DNA from: Chloroflexota bacterium
GTDB lineage: Bacteria; Chloroflexota; Dehalococcoidia; Tepidiformales; Tepidiformaceae
Assembly (NCBI GenBank): GCA_026705605.1
Contig: JAPPAK010000001.1
Coordinates: forward strand, 372,001-436,000
Length of the DNA stretch: 64,000 bases
Direction of reading: 5' to 3'
The notes beneath the pieces are model-generated. The model was not told where the DNA came from. It searched no databases and worked only from the letters and a program-made list of their open reading frames with translations. Positions 8,604-16,900 of this stretch are shown here, piece by piece (the stretch's first letter is position 1; each line of letters opens with the position of its first letter). Made by a program: the position numbers and the translations under genes.

Positions 8604-9817
8604 ACCGTTCCTCCAGTGCTCCCCACCGATCGGCCGCCCCGGACCACGCCCGCGATTGCCCCGGGCCGGGTCAGGCAGCGAATGTCGGTGAGGGGATCCT
8701 CGTTCAGTCTCACGATATCGGCGGCCAGCCCCACGCGCAGCCTGCCGGTCTCCTCGTCGAGCCGCAGCAGGTCCGCCGCCCATCCCGTCGCTGCCAGCAG
8801 CGCCGCGCCCGCCGAGAGGCCGTGGTCCGCCATGCGCACCGCCTCCTGGGCGTTCTCGCCCGGACGGTTCAGGGGCGTGCCCTGGTCCGTCCCCATCGCG
8901 ACCTTCACGCCGGCCGCCAGCGCTCGCTCGTAGCTCGCGAAGTGGTCGTCCAGCACCATCTGTCCCTTCTTCACTGCGTACTCGGGGATGCCCGCATCCG
9001 CGCCGTGGGCGATGTGGTACGGCGCTGTGAGCGTCGGGACGAGATAGGTGCCGCGCTCGATCATCATCTCGATCGCCTCCTCGTCCAGCCATACCCCGTG
9101 CTCGATCGAGCTAACGCCTGCCACGACGGCGTTCTTGATGCCTTCTGTCGACTGCGCGTGCGCCGCCACCGTGCGGAACGCCTTCGTCGCTTCTTCGACG
9201 CCTGCCGTCAGCTCCTCGCGCGTGAACGACGGTGATCGAGGGTTCACGCCCGGAGTGAGCACGCCTCCGCTGGCGAACAGCTTGATGGCCTCCGCCCCCG
9301 CTCGGATCTCCTCGCGCACCGCTTTGCGCACTTCGTCCGGCCCGTCCGCCTCGCGCGCGATGAAGCCGTGTCCGTGCCCTCCCGACATCGTCACGCCCAT
9401 CCCCACCGCCACCACGCGTGGCCCCTCCACCTCGCCCGCCTCGGTCGCCTTCGCCAGGTCGATGTTGAGCCGGTCGGCGGCGCCCAGGTCCCGCACGGTC
9501 GTGATGCCGCCCGCAAGCGTTGCGCGCGCGTGCTCGGCCGTGTGCCAGGCGCGTCGCGCCAGCGACAGGCGCTGCCCCGGCGTCAGCTCCGCTGCGTCGC
9601 CGGACGAGCTGATGTGCACATGGCAGTCGATCAGCCCCGGGATGAGGTACTCGCCCGCGCAGTCGATCGCCTCCGCCCCCTCCGGCGCCTCCACCTCCCC
9701 CAGCGCGGCGATGCGTCCATCAACGCACAGCACGTCGCCCCGCACAAAGGTGCGCGACTCGCTCTCGAAGAACGCTCCCCCGCGCAGGAGCAGTGGCCGG
9801 TCCTCAGTCGTCGACAC
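8600..9817 (-). CDS. Metal-dependent amidohydrolase (imidazolonepropionase/prolidase-like subgroup)
   Basis: A 405-residue amidohydrolase-superfamily enzyme. Metal ligands appear in order: His66-x-His68 in GLIDCHVH, the bridging Lys in AIKLFASGG, His in VAAHAQ and IEHG, and Asp in MGTDQGTP. N-terminal beta strands before residue 55 and a C-terminal block (GLAADIVRLNEDPLTDIRCL) form the usual beta sandwich. The subgroup hydrolyses Xaa-Pro or Xaa-Arg dipeptides, cyclic amides or lactams, but the substrate cannot be told from sequence. The GTG start matches the usual N-terminus. It is the first gene of a minus-strand operon with the hypothetical protein and mutY. Confidence 0.85.
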   Translation of the reverse strand: MSTTEDRPLLLRGGAFFESESRTFVRGDVLCVDGRIAALGEVEAPEGAEAIDCAGEYLIPGLIDCHVHISSSGDAAELTPGQRLSLARRAWHTAEHARATLAGGITTVRDLGAADRLNIDLAKATEAGEVEGPRVVAVGMGVTMSGGHGHGFIAREADGPDEVRKAVREEIRAGAEAIKLFASGGVLTPGVNPRSPSFTREELTAGVEEATKAFRTVAAHAQSTEGIKNAVVAGVSSIEHGVWLDEEAIEMMIERGTYLVPTLTAPYHIAHGADAGIPEYAVKKGQMVLDDHFASYERALAAGVKVAMGTDQGTPLNRPGENAQEAVRMADHGLSAGAALLAATGWAADLLRLDEETGRLRVGLAADIVRLNEDPLTDIRCLTRPGAIAGVVRGGRSVGSTGGTV

Positions 9818-9903
9818 CGCCTCGCATTCTCCCTGCCGCCCCTCGTGGGCGGCAAGCGAGCGGCAGGACCGCTATCCTCCGCCCTTCCGAAGGAGGTTCC
9901 GTC

Positions 9904-10254
9904 ATGGCGAAGATGATTCTGGTTGGGCTCGTCGAGCCCCCGAGTCCCGAGGCCGAGCAGCTGTTTCGCGAGAACTACCTGGGCAACCACATCGCGGACA
10001 TCGCGAACTGCCCCGGTTTCCTCTCCGGCACGGTCTACGAGTTGGAGCACCCCCACGACGACTTCCCCGTCATCTCCCGCTTCCTCACCATCTACGAGCT
10101 GGAAGCGGAGACCTGGGAGGAGGCGAACGCCAACCTCCAGGCCTGGATCTCCGATCCGGACGCCTACCCCGGCCGCCTTTCCGGCGAAGGCGCCCTCTCC
10201 ATCGTCGGTTCCGGTTGGTACAAGTTTGAGCGGGCGTACCACACGCGCGCCTGA
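9904..10254 (+). CDS. Small dimeric alpha+beta-barrel-like protein (EthD/DUF-type)
   Basis: This 116-residue protein has the strand-helix-strand rhythm of ferredoxin-like dimeric barrels: MILVGLVEPPSPEAEQLFRENYLGNHI, then GTVYELEHPHDDFPVISRFLTIYELE, and a helix AWISDP before the end. Members often act as small oxygenase or decarboxylase partners. The start ATG has a strong AAGGAGG seven bases upstream. The longer open frame begins 111 bases earlier and is not coding-like. The gene lies 21 bases before the luciferase-like monooxygenase gene, hinting at a related job. The exact function is unknown. Confidence 0.75.
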   Translation: MAKMILVGLVEPPSPEAEQLFRENYLGNHIADIANCPGFLSGTVYELEHPHDDFPVISRFLTIYELEAETWEEANANLQAWISDPDAYPGRLSGEGALSIVGSGWYKFERAYHTRA

Positions 10255-10262
10255 GCGCAGCG

Positions 10263-10268
10263 TACGAT
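10263..10268 (+). promoter_or_regulatory. -10 element of a probable leaderless promoter (monooxygenase gene)
   Basis: TACGAT lies exactly 7 bases before the ATG at 10276, with no ribosome binding site between. This spacing places the transcription start on the ATG. The same arrangement recurs at several genes in the window. Confidence 0.45.
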
Positions 10269-10275
10269 TCCGCCC

Positions 10276-11580
10276 ATGCTGATCGGGTACTTCACCGAGC
10301 GTCCCTACCAGGATCCCGGCGCAAGCTGGTGGGGAACGACTGGCCGCCGTCTCGTCGACCTCGACGCCAGTAACGACGAGTACGACCCCGTCCTCGGCGC
10401 CGACCTCTACAACCGCTACATCGACGAGAAGCTGTACGCCGAGGAGATGGGCTTCGACGCCCTCGCCCTCAACGAACACCACAGCACGCCCTTCTGCATG
10501 GGCAGCGCCTGCAACGTCGAGGCCTCCATCCTCGCCCGCGTCACGAACCGCGCCAAGATCGTGCTCATCGGGAACATCCTTCCCATCTGGGACGATCCCC
10601 TCTGGCTGGCCGAAGAGCTCGCCATGATCGACCTCATCTCGGAGGGCCGCCTCGTGACCGGCTGGGTGCGCGGCACCGGTCGCGAGAGCATCTCCCATGA
10701 CGCCAACCCGCCCTATAACTGGGAGCGCTTCCAGGAAGCGCACGACCTCATCGTGGAGGCCTGGACGCGCCCCGGCCCCTTCCGCTGGGAGGGCGAGCAC
10801 TACAACTTCCGCTACGTGAACCCCTGGGCGCGGCCCTACCAGTCACCCCATCCCCTCATCATGATCCCCGGCGCCGTCAGCCGCCGGACCGTGCAGTGGG
10901 CGGCCGAGCGGCGCTACCCCTACGTCATGCTCGCGACGCGCCTCGAGCCCACCCGCATGTCCTTCGGGTACTACGAGGAGTGCGCCGCCGAGCACGGCTA
11001 CGAGGCCGGCCCCCAGCACCGCGGGTACCTCTTCAAGGTGCACGTCGACGAGACCGAGGAGCTGGCCGAGGAAGTCGGGCGCAAGTACCTCACCGGTCCC
11101 GGCAACATCTTCCTCGAAGGTAGCCGTGGAGACGTTCGCGGCCATCTCCAGAATCTGCCCGGCCTCACCGACCGGCGCGCCCTCCTCCCCACCGGCGGTG
11201 TCCGCCAGGTGGCCGAGTCCCGCGGCCAACCCTCCTCCCGTGACCCCGACCTCCGTCCCATCACCCTCGACTCTGCCGAGTCCTACAAGGACGTCGACGA
11301 CACCTACAAGGGACTCGTCGAGGCCCAGTCCATCATCACGGGCACGCCGAAGACCGTCATCCCGAAGATCCGCAACGTGCTCGAGTACCTGCGCCCCGGC
11401 AGCATCTTCCTCTGGGACGGTGACGGCTCGATGTCGCACGAGGACGCCATGCGCAGCCTTCGCCTCATGGGTGAAGAAGTCCTGCCCGCCATCCGGGAGA
11501 TCGGCGAAGAGCTCGGCCTCGACAGCCCCTTCGAGGTGAATCCCGCCACGAACGAGCGGATCACGGCCGAACCCGAGTAG
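10276..11580 (+). CDS. LLM-class flavin-dependent oxidoreductase (bacterial luciferase-like)
   Basis: A 434-residue protein of the luciferase-like monooxygenase class that uses reduced flavin (FMN or F420) and, in many members, oxygen. Typical blocks are AEEMGFDALALNEHH, ILARVTNRAKIVLIGNILPIWDDPLWLAEELAMIDLISEGR, GWVRGTGRES and TPKTVIPKIRNVLEYL. It is longer than the common 330-370 residues because of an insertion around 270-330 (VRGHLQNLPGLTDRRALLPTGG). The ATG is placed 7 bases after TACGAT, suggesting a leaderless message. Substrate unknown; an alkane, amine or alicyclic acid is possible but not shown. Confidence 0.87.
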   Translation: MLIGYFTERPYQDPGASWWGTTGRRLVDLDASNDEYDPVLGADLYNRYIDEKLYAEEMGFDALALNEHHSTPFCMGSACNVEASILARVTNRAKIVLIGNILPIWDDPLWLAEELAMIDLISEGRLVTGWVRGTGRESISHDANPPYNWERFQEAHDLIVEAWTRPGPFRWEGEHYNFRYVNPWARPYQSPHPLIMIPGAVSRRTVQWAAERRYPYVMLATRLEPTRMSFGYYEECAAEHGYEAGPQHRGYLFKVHVDETEELAEEVGRKYLTGPGNIFLEGSRGDVRGHLQNLPGLTDRRALLPTGGVRQVAESRGQPSSRDPDLRPITLDSAESYKDVDDTYKGLVEAQSIITGTPKTVIPKIRNVLEYLRPGSIFLWDGDGSMSHEDAMRSLRLMGEEVLPAIREIGEELGLDSPFEVNPATNERITAEPE

Positions 11581-11595
11581 CGCGGGACCCCTGCG

Positions 11596-12558
11596 TCAGA
11601 TGAGTCCGCTGCCACGCAGCCGTGGGTCGAGCACGTCCCGCAGCGTGTCGCCGAGGAAGTTGAAGGCCAGCACGGTCAGCGAGAGCGCCAGTCCCGGGAA
11701 GATCGGCAGCCACCACGCCGTGTAGAAGTAGGCCCGCGCGGTCGGCCCGATGTCGACGCCCCAGGAGGGGGAAGGGGGCGGCAGCCCGAAGCCGAGGAAG
11801 GCCAGGCCTGCCTCCGCCATGATCGCCGCCGGCACGATGATGCTCGCGTTCACGATCGCCAGCGGCAGCAGGTTGGGCAGGATGTGCCGGAGCATGATCC
11901 GCGTGTTGGACGCCCCGATCACCCGCGCCGCCTCGACGTACGCCGTCGATGCTTCCTGGAGCACGTTGCCGCGCAGCACCAGCGTCGTCAGCGGTGCAAA
12001 CGCAAGGGCAATCGCGACGACGATGACCGGCAGGCTCCGATCGATCGCCGTCGTGAACAGGATCAGCCAGAGGAGGCCGGGCACGGCGATGCCCGTCTCC
12101 AGGATCCGTAAGAGGACCGTGTCCACGAGGCCCTTCAGGAACCCCATCGCAAGCGCCAGCACGGTCGCCACCACCATCGCGATACCGACCGACCCCACGC
12201 CGATGATGAGCGCCGGCCGTGCGCCGTAGATCACGCGCGACCACATGTCCTGCCCGGCACTGCTCGTGCCGAACCACCAGTCAGAGTTCGGCGGCTGCAG
12301 GTAGCCGGTGGAGTCGAGTTGCCTGCCCTCCGCGAGAGCGATCCGCCGAACGTCCCGTTCCCCCTCGCCGAGGGTGTGCAGGTAGGGCGCGAAGATCGCC
12401 GCCACAACCACCAGGAGGATGACGACAATGCCGAACGTGCCCCCCGGCTGCATTCGCACGAAGCGCGCGACTGCCTGTCCCCCCCTCGACACGAAGGAAC
12501 CCCGCTCCGCGGCAGGTCCCAGTCCGATTTCGTGCTGTCCAGGGGCAGTTGTCGTCAT
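11596..12558 (-). CDS. ABC transporter permease, DppC/OppC type (copy 1)
   Basis: The 320-residue membrane protein has an N-terminal segment (FGIVVILLVVVAAIFAPYL), a periplasmic loop with the OppC-type WWFGTSSAGQDMWSRVIYGARPAL, then five more helices. The ATPase-docking EAA loop is YVEAARVIGASNTRIMLRHILPNLLP. The C-terminus RDVLDPRLRGSG is typical of DppC. It is a close paralogue of the next permease (12676-13641) and probably pairs with the DppB-like subunit in an alternative complex. It lies 117 bases downstream of copy 2, beyond a terminator-like hairpin, so it may need its own promoter or read-through. Confidence 0.92.
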   Translation of the reverse strand: MTTTAPGQHEIGLGPAAERGSFVSRGGQAVARFVRMQPGGTFGIVVILLVVVAAIFAPYLHTLGEGERDVRRIALAEGRQLDSTGYLQPPNSDWWFGTSSAGQDMWSRVIYGARPALIIGVGSVGIAMVVATVLALAMGFLKGLVDTVLLRILETGIAVPGLLWLILFTTAIDRSLPVIVVAIALAFAPLTTLVLRGNVLQEASTAYVEAARVIGASNTRIMLRHILPNLLPLAIVNASIIVPAAIMAEAGLAFLGFGLPPPSPSWGVDIGPTARAYFYTAWWLPIFPGLALSLTVLAFNFLGDTLRDVLDPRLRGSGLI

Positions 12559-12616
12559 CGCTCGCCGTCACGCTGGACGCCGCGAGGCGCTGCGTCAACG
12601 CCGCGACCTCTCGGGA

Positions 12617-12646
12617 AACGGAAACGCCGCCCCGAAGGGCGGCGTT
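12617..12646 (-). terminator. GC-rich hairpin, probable intrinsic terminator after DppC copy 2
   Basis: A 10-bp perfect stem AACGCCGCCC / GGGCGGCGTT closes a TTCG tetraloop as read on the minus strand, and is followed by TCCGTTTCCC. It lies 30 bases past the stop of the permease at 12676. Near-identical stems occur at 16840, 19142 and 33979, each just behind a minus-strand gene. Confidence 0.6.
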
Positions 12647-12675
12647 GAAAGCCGTTGCCGTGCGCGTGCTGCGCT

Positions 12676-13641
12676 CTACACGAGCCCGCTTCCACGGAGC
12701 CTCGGGTCCAGCACGTCCCGCAGCGAGTCGCCGAGGAAGTTGAACGCCAGCACCGTCAGCGACAGGGCGACGCCGGGGAAGACCGGCAGCCACCAGGCCG
12801 TCTGGAAGTAGGCGCGTGCGTTCGGCCCGATGTCCGCGCCCCATGACGGGATCAGCGGGTCGAGGCCCAGGCCGAGGAACGACAGTCCCGCTTCCGCGAG
12901 GATCGCCGCCGGGATGATGATGCTCGCGTTGACGATGGCGAGCGGCAGCAGGTTCGGCAGGATGTGCCGGAACATGATGCGGATGCTCGAGGCGCCCACC
13001 ACCCTGGCCGACTCGGCGTACGTCGAGGCCGACTCCTGGATCACGTTCCCGCGCAGCACCAGCGTCGTGAGCGGTGAGAAGGTGAACGCGATCGCGAAGA
13101 CAAGGACGGGGATGCTGCGATCAACCGCGGTGGTGAAGAGAATGAGCCAGAGGATTCCCGGCACCGCGATGATGACCTCGATGATCCGTAAGAGGAATGC
13201 GTCCACGACCCCCTTCATGAACCCCATAGCCAGCGAGAGCGTGACCGCCGCGACGATGGCGACGCCGACCGCTCCGATGCCGATCAGGAGCGCCGGTCGC
13301 GCCCCGTAAACCACGCGCGACCACAGGTCCTGGCCGGTGCGGTTCGTGCCGAGCCACCAGTCGGGACCGGGGGGCTGAAGCACGAAGTTGACGCCCGAAA
13401 TCTCCCGGCCTTCGTCGCGCCAGACGCTGCGGATGCCGCGCTCGCCATCGCCGGCCGTGTTGAGGTACGGGGCGAATGCAGCCGCCAGCCCCACGACCAC
13501 GATGATGACGATCCCGATCGTGCCACCCGGCTGCAGGAGGACGAATCGCTTGATGTTGCGCGCGACCCGCGTGGGCAGGCTGCTCTGGTCGATGTAGGGA
13601 CCGAGGTTGAGGTCGTCCTGGACGGCGGGTGCTGAAGTCAT
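12676..13641 (-). CDS. ABC transporter permease, DppC/OppC type (copy 2)
   Basis: A 321-residue permease of the peptide/nickel importer class with the same order as copy 1: first helix TIGIVIIVVVGLAAAFAPYL, loop WWLGTNRTGQDLWSRVVYGARPAL, EAA loop YAESARVVGASSIRIMFRHILPNLLP, end RDVLDPRLRGSG. The ATG at 13641 is chosen. It follows the DppB stop by 13 bases with a G-rich ribosome binding site (GGGGGGA), and it matches the start position of copy 1. The frame could begin 20 codons earlier, but that would overlap DppB. Two DppC genes for one DppB is unusual. Confidence 0.92.
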   Translation of the reverse strand: MTSAPAVQDDLNLGPYIDQSSLPTRVARNIKRFVLLQPGGTIGIVIIVVVGLAAAFAPYLNTAGDGERGIRSVWRDEGREISGVNFVLQPPGPDWWLGTNRTGQDLWSRVVYGARPALLIGIGAVGVAIVAAVTLSLAMGFMKGVVDAFLLRIIEVIIAVPGILWLILFTTAVDRSIPVLVFAIAFTFSPLTTLVLRGNVIQESASTYAESARVVGASSIRIMFRHILPNLLPLAIVNASIIIPAAILAEAGLSFLGLGLDPLIPSWGADIGPNARAYFQTAWWLPVFPGVALSLTVLAFNFLGDSLRDVLDPRLRGSGLV

Positions 13642-13654
13642 CTCTGTCCCCCCG

Positions 13655-14635
13655 CTAGTACCGAATTCTCGGATCGATGAAGGCGTATCCGACATCCACA
13701 AGGATGCGGACGATCATGAACCAGGTCGCGAAGATAAGCGCCGTCGCCTGGATGACCTGGAAGTCGCGGTCGCCAACGTTGTTGACGATCCACCAGCCCA
13801 GACCCGGGATGTTGAACAGCGTTTCGATAATCGCCGAACCCGCCAGGATGCCTCCGAACTGCAGGCCGGCAATCGTGAAGAGCGTGATCATCGAGGGCCG
13901 GAACGTGTGCCGTCCGATGATGATCAACTCGCGCAGGCCCTTGGCCCGGGCCGTACGCACGTAATCGCTCCGCATCACCTCGAGCATGGATGAGCGCGCG
14001 ATGCGGGCGAGGTAGCCCGCGCTTGAGACGCCCAGCACGAGGGCTGCGATTACGAGGATGCGGAGGTGCGTCCCCGGGTCCGCCCAGCCCGTCCAGTCCG
14101 GCACCCAGCGTTGCTGCCAGAAGAACGCCGGAAGGGCGACGATCAGCGTCCCGATCCAGAAGTTCGGGATGCTTAAGGCGAGAATCGCAAAGAATCGCGC
14201 GATGTAGTCAGAGACCTTCCCCGCGCGGATGGCGGACAGGATCCCCACCGGGATGCCTATGACGAGGCTGAAGGCGATGCTCAGCATTCCCAGCTGGAGC
14301 GTGTTGCCCAGCCTCCACCAGATCTCGTCCGCGATCGGCTTCGGCGGCACGATCTCCTGGCCGAAGTCCCCCTGGAAGATTTCCGAGAACCACTTCCAGT
14401 ACTGCTCGGCCGTGCAGGCGACATCGCCGCCGAAGTTGGTGGACTTGTCGCAGATGTCGAGGCCCAGCTCGCGGCGCAGGCCTTCGATGCAAGTCTGGTC
14501 GGCCACCCCCGAGGCGCCGCAGCGAACTGCTGCCGCATCGCCCGGGATGATGCGCATGAACACGAACACCAGGATCGAAACGGCGACGATCGTGAGGGGG
14601 AGCAGGATCAGCCTTTGGATGATGTAGGCTTGCAC
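13655..14635 (-). CDS. ABC transporter permease, DppB/OppB type
   Basis: This 326-residue inner-membrane permease begins with the classic DppB N-terminus (IIQRLILLPLTIVAVSILVFVFMRIIPGDAA) from a GTG start. The periplasmic part between helices 1 and 2 is longer than usual and contains four Cys (about residues 39-72: CGASGVADQTC, LDICDKS, DVACTAE), which could make disulfides. The EAA loop is YVRTARAKGLRELIIIGRHTFRPSM, and the end WFMIVRILVDVGYAFIDPRIRY is standard. It is separated from the binding-protein gene upstream by a strong terminator, so its promoter must lie in about 25 bases or it depends on read-through. Confidence 0.93.
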   Translation of the reverse strand: MQAYIIQRLILLPLTIVAVSILVFVFMRIIPGDAAAVRCGASGVADQTCIEGLRRELGLDICDKSTNFGGDVACTAEQYWKWFSEIFQGDFGQEIVPPKPIADEIWWRLGNTLQLGMLSIAFSLVIGIPVGILSAIRAGKVSDYIARFFAILALSIPNFWIGTLIVALPAFFWQQRWVPDWTGWADPGTHLRILVIAALVLGVSSAGYLARIARSSMLEVMRSDYVRTARAKGLRELIIIGRHTFRPSMITLFTIAGLQFGGILAGSAIIETLFNIPGLGWWIVNNVGDRDFQVIQATALIFATWFMIVRILVDVGYAFIDPRIRY

Positions 14636-14660
14636 GGTCCACCGCCTGCGCTAGGGTCGA

Positions 14661-14703
14661 GAAAAGGGCTTCCGGGGACTATAACGCCCCCGGAAGCCCT
14701 TTG
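14661..14703 (-). terminator. Strong intrinsic terminator between a binding-protein gene and dppB
   Basis: A roughly 15-bp stem (AAAGGGCTTCCGGGG paired with CCCCGGAAGCCCTTT) with a small loop is followed on the minus strand by TTTTCTC. It begins about 19 bases after the stop of the binding protein at 14722. The stem is nearly symmetric, so it could act on both strands. Confidence 0.85.
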
Positions 14704-14721
14704 ATACGACTTGGCTGGGGA

Positions 14722-16698
14722 CTAACTCTCCAGCCAGACGTTGTGGGCGCGGAAGATGCCGAATGCGGCGGTCTCGGGACCGTCCGGCGGCGGCGCGAGA
14801 CCCTTCAGCCTCGAACCAACCGCGTGGTACTTCGTCGTGCCCGTCGGCAGCGGGAGGGTGCAGCAGTAGCGCGTGAAGATGCGCCGCTGCAGCTCCTTCA
14901 GGATCTCCGCCCGCTCGTCGTCGTCGGTGGTGGCCGCCTGGCGGTCGGCGTAGTCCTGCAGCTCCCTGGCGTAGGGGTGCGTGATCTCCAGCGCCGCGCG
15001 CACGGCCTCGCCCGCTTCCGAACCGCCGTTTTCGGCGTAGTTCGGGTTGTCGGGGTTGACCCACGGGTCGGAGATGTTGACGCCCTTGTACCAGTTGCCG
15101 CCCCAGATGGCGCCGTAGCCGTCGGGCGTGTAGGCCACCAGTGCGTTCCAGTCCGGCATCGTCGAGACGGCGTTGTTGCCGGCGATGAAGAAGTGCCAGT
15201 CCTTGGTGCCGGTGGGGCCGTTCGCGGAGGCGATGTAGGTCGCCAGCTCGAGCGGGTTGTAGTTCACCGACACCCCGAGGGAGTCCTCGAAGCTCTGGCC
15301 GATGAACTGGACGTGGCTGTAGTCGGCAGACCAGGCCGCAACCGTCGTGTCGAGCTCGGGGAAGATCTCGGGGCCGTTGTTGGCCTCCCAGAGCTGGCGT
15401 GCGCCCTGCGGGTCGTACACCTGGTGCTCGCGGATCTCCTCCTGGGAGAGCGCGTACTTCGGGAACGCCGAGGGGCTGACCGGCGCGCTGCGGCGGCCCT
15501 CGCCGCCGAGCACCACGTCGATGTAGCCGTCCCAGTCCATCGCCATCGAAAGGGCCTTCGAGAGCTCCGGATACGGCGTCCACTTGGCCGCCGCCAGCTG
15601 GATCATGCGCGAGCCGTCGTCGATCGCCGGCCCCGTCAGGATGTTGACGTTCGGCTGGCCTTCCCACTGGTCGGCCGTGATCTTGTCGATGCTCCCGTAG
15701 AAGTCGGCGTCGCCCGCGAGGAAGCGCGACTGCGCTGCCGCGCCGTCCGTGATGATGACCGCCTCCATCTCGTCGATGTAGGGGTGGTCCCACACGTAGC
15801 GCGTGCCGGGCAGGTCCTGCTCGGGATGCTCGTAGTAGTTCGGGTTCCGCTTCAGCGTGATCCGCGTCTCCGAAACCTCGTCGAACATGTACGGGCCGCT
15901 GCCGGCGTTGACGCCCGACACCTGACCAAGGTCGCCCGACTCCTCGGCTGCGAGCCGCTCGGGCGAGACCACCACGAGGGAGGCTGCCGCGAAGGCGCGC
16001 AGGTTGGAGGCGAACGGCTTGTTCTGGTTGATCCGGAGCGTCAGGTCGTCCGGCGTGTCGAAGCTCGCGCCCAGACTCTCGTCCATGAACGAGAAGAACA
16101 GCTCGTTCACGTTCGAGCCGCGGTTGGCGCGGGAGTCCGGGTACCGCCGCAGGCTGGTGTACCAGTCCTCCGAGTTCACCTCGCGTCCGTCCGAGGCCTC
16201 GGGGTTGAAGCGCACGCCCTCACGCAGGTTGAAAACCAGCGTTTCCGGATCGACCTGCTCCCAGCTCTGCGCCGCGTCGGGGTAGAACTGGTCGTTGATG
16301 ATCGAGTACGCCATCAACTGGCTGTAGGTCTGCGCCATCCCGTACGGGAACGTGATCGTGATGGAGGGGTCGAAGCCCGTCGGGTAGGCCCGCTCCGTCC
16401 AGTTGAACTTCCCGCCGTAGCGCGAGCGGTCCTCGGGTGCAGGCTGTGCCTCTGAGGCTGCGGCAGCCTCCGTGGCCTCGGCGTCCGCAGCCGCGGCAGC
16501 CTCGGTTGCCTCGGACTCTGCGGCAGCCTGCTGGGCAGCCTGCGTGGCTGCCGGAGCAGCCGCATCGTCATCATCGTCGTCGTCGCCGCAACCCGCGAGG
16601 ATTGCAGCGGAGCCGGCAGCGAGCGTCGCTCCGCCTGCCAGCACGCGCCGGCGCGAGACGCGCCTGCGCCAGTACTTGCCCCAATAGCCTTCTTTCAA
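14722..16698 (-). CDS. Tat-exported lipoprotein, peptide ABC substrate-binding protein (copy 1 of 3)
   Basis: A 658-residue family-5 solute-binding protein. The N-terminus has a Tat-type motif (SRRRVLAGG, residues 15-23) and a lipobox LAGC with Cys37. A run of seven Asp and a long Ala/Glu-rich linker to about residue 85 follow. The binding fold includes SRYGGKFNWTERAYPTGFDP, PETLVFNLREGVRF and INAGSGPYMFDEV-like blocks. The start is TTG at 16698 with GAGGAGG seven bases before; this aligns with the GTG starts of copies 2 and 3. The frame is open 24 codons further upstream. Residues about 431-614 are encoded by DNA identical to copy 2. Probably presents peptides or related solutes to the DppB/DppC permeases downstream. 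Confidence 0.9.
   Translation of the reverse strand: MKEGYWGKYWRRRVSRRRVLAGGATLAAGSAAILAGCGDDDDDDDAAAPAATQAAQQAAAESEATEAAAAADAEATEAAAASEAQPAPEDRSRYGGKFNWTERAYPTGFDPSITITFPYGMAQTYSQLMAYSIINDQFYPDAAQSWEQVDPETLVFNLREGVRFNPEASDGREVNSEDWYTSLRRYPDSRANRGSNVNELFFSFMDESLGASFDTPDDLTLRINQNKPFASNLRAFAAASLVVVSPERLAAEESGDLGQVSGVNAGSGPYMFDEVSETRITLKRNPNYYEHPEQDLPGTRYVWDHPYIDEMEAVIITDGAAAQSRFLAGDADFYGSIDKITADQWEGQPNVNILTGPAIDDGSRMIQLAAAKWTPYPELSKALSMAMDWDGYIDVVLGGEGRRSAPVSPSAFPKYALSQEEIREHQVYDPQGARQLWEANNGPEIFPELDTTVAAWSADYSHVQFIGQSFEDSLGVSVNYNPLELATYIASANGPTGTKDWHFFIAGNNAVSTMPDWNALVAYTPDGYGAIWGGNWYKGVNISDPWVNPDNPNYAENGGSEAGEAVRAALEITHPYARELQDYADRQAATTDDDERAEILKELQRRIFTRYCCTLPLPTGTTKYHAVGSRLKGLAPPPDGPETAAFGIFRAHNVWLES
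14857..15408. repeat. 552-bp tract identical to 17036-17587 (copy A)
   Basis: Reading both regions base by base with an offset of 2179, I find no difference between 14857-15408 and 17036-17587. The flanking mismatches are at 14856 (G versus A) and 15409 (C versus G). Outside this tract the two genes differ clearly, so it looks like a recent gene-conversion patch within the C-terminal lobe coding part. Confidence 0.85.
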
Positions 16699-16783
16699 GT
16701 CGTCCCTCCTCAGGGCTCGATTTCGGGGGCCAATGGGGTAGCCCCCGCTGCGCGGGCACACGAGGCCCACGCGGATTCGCGGG

Positions 16784-16789
16784 ATTCTA
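16784..16789 (-). promoter_or_regulatory. TAGAAT element upstream of binding-protein copy 1
   Basis: TAGAAT on the minus strand stands 85 bases before the TTG start. Copies 2 and 3 have the same hexamer 87 bases before their starts, followed by similar DNA. It is a probable -10 element; the TTGAC box seen at the other two copies is degenerate here (ATTAAA). Confidence 0.4.
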
Positions 16790-16835
16790 CCGACGATTTA
16801 ATTGGAGGCAAGCCGTCTTGCCCCTTCCCCCACAA

Positions 16836-16863
16836 CGGAAACGCCGCCCCGGAGGGCGGCGTT
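16836..16863 (-). terminator. GC-rich hairpin, probable terminator after binding-protein copy 2
   Basis: AACGCCGCCC / GGGCGGCGTT stem with a four-base loop, about 38 bases past the stop at 16901. On the minus strand it is followed by TCCGTTGTG. It is the same stem as at 12623. Confidence 0.6.
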
Positions 16864-16900
16864 CCATTCGATGTCGGCGCCGGTGGTCCGGCTGTTGAGC

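Noticed and set aside
11596..13641. The two DppC genes as a pseudogene pair
   Set aside because: Both are full length with intact EAA loops and termini, so both look functional.
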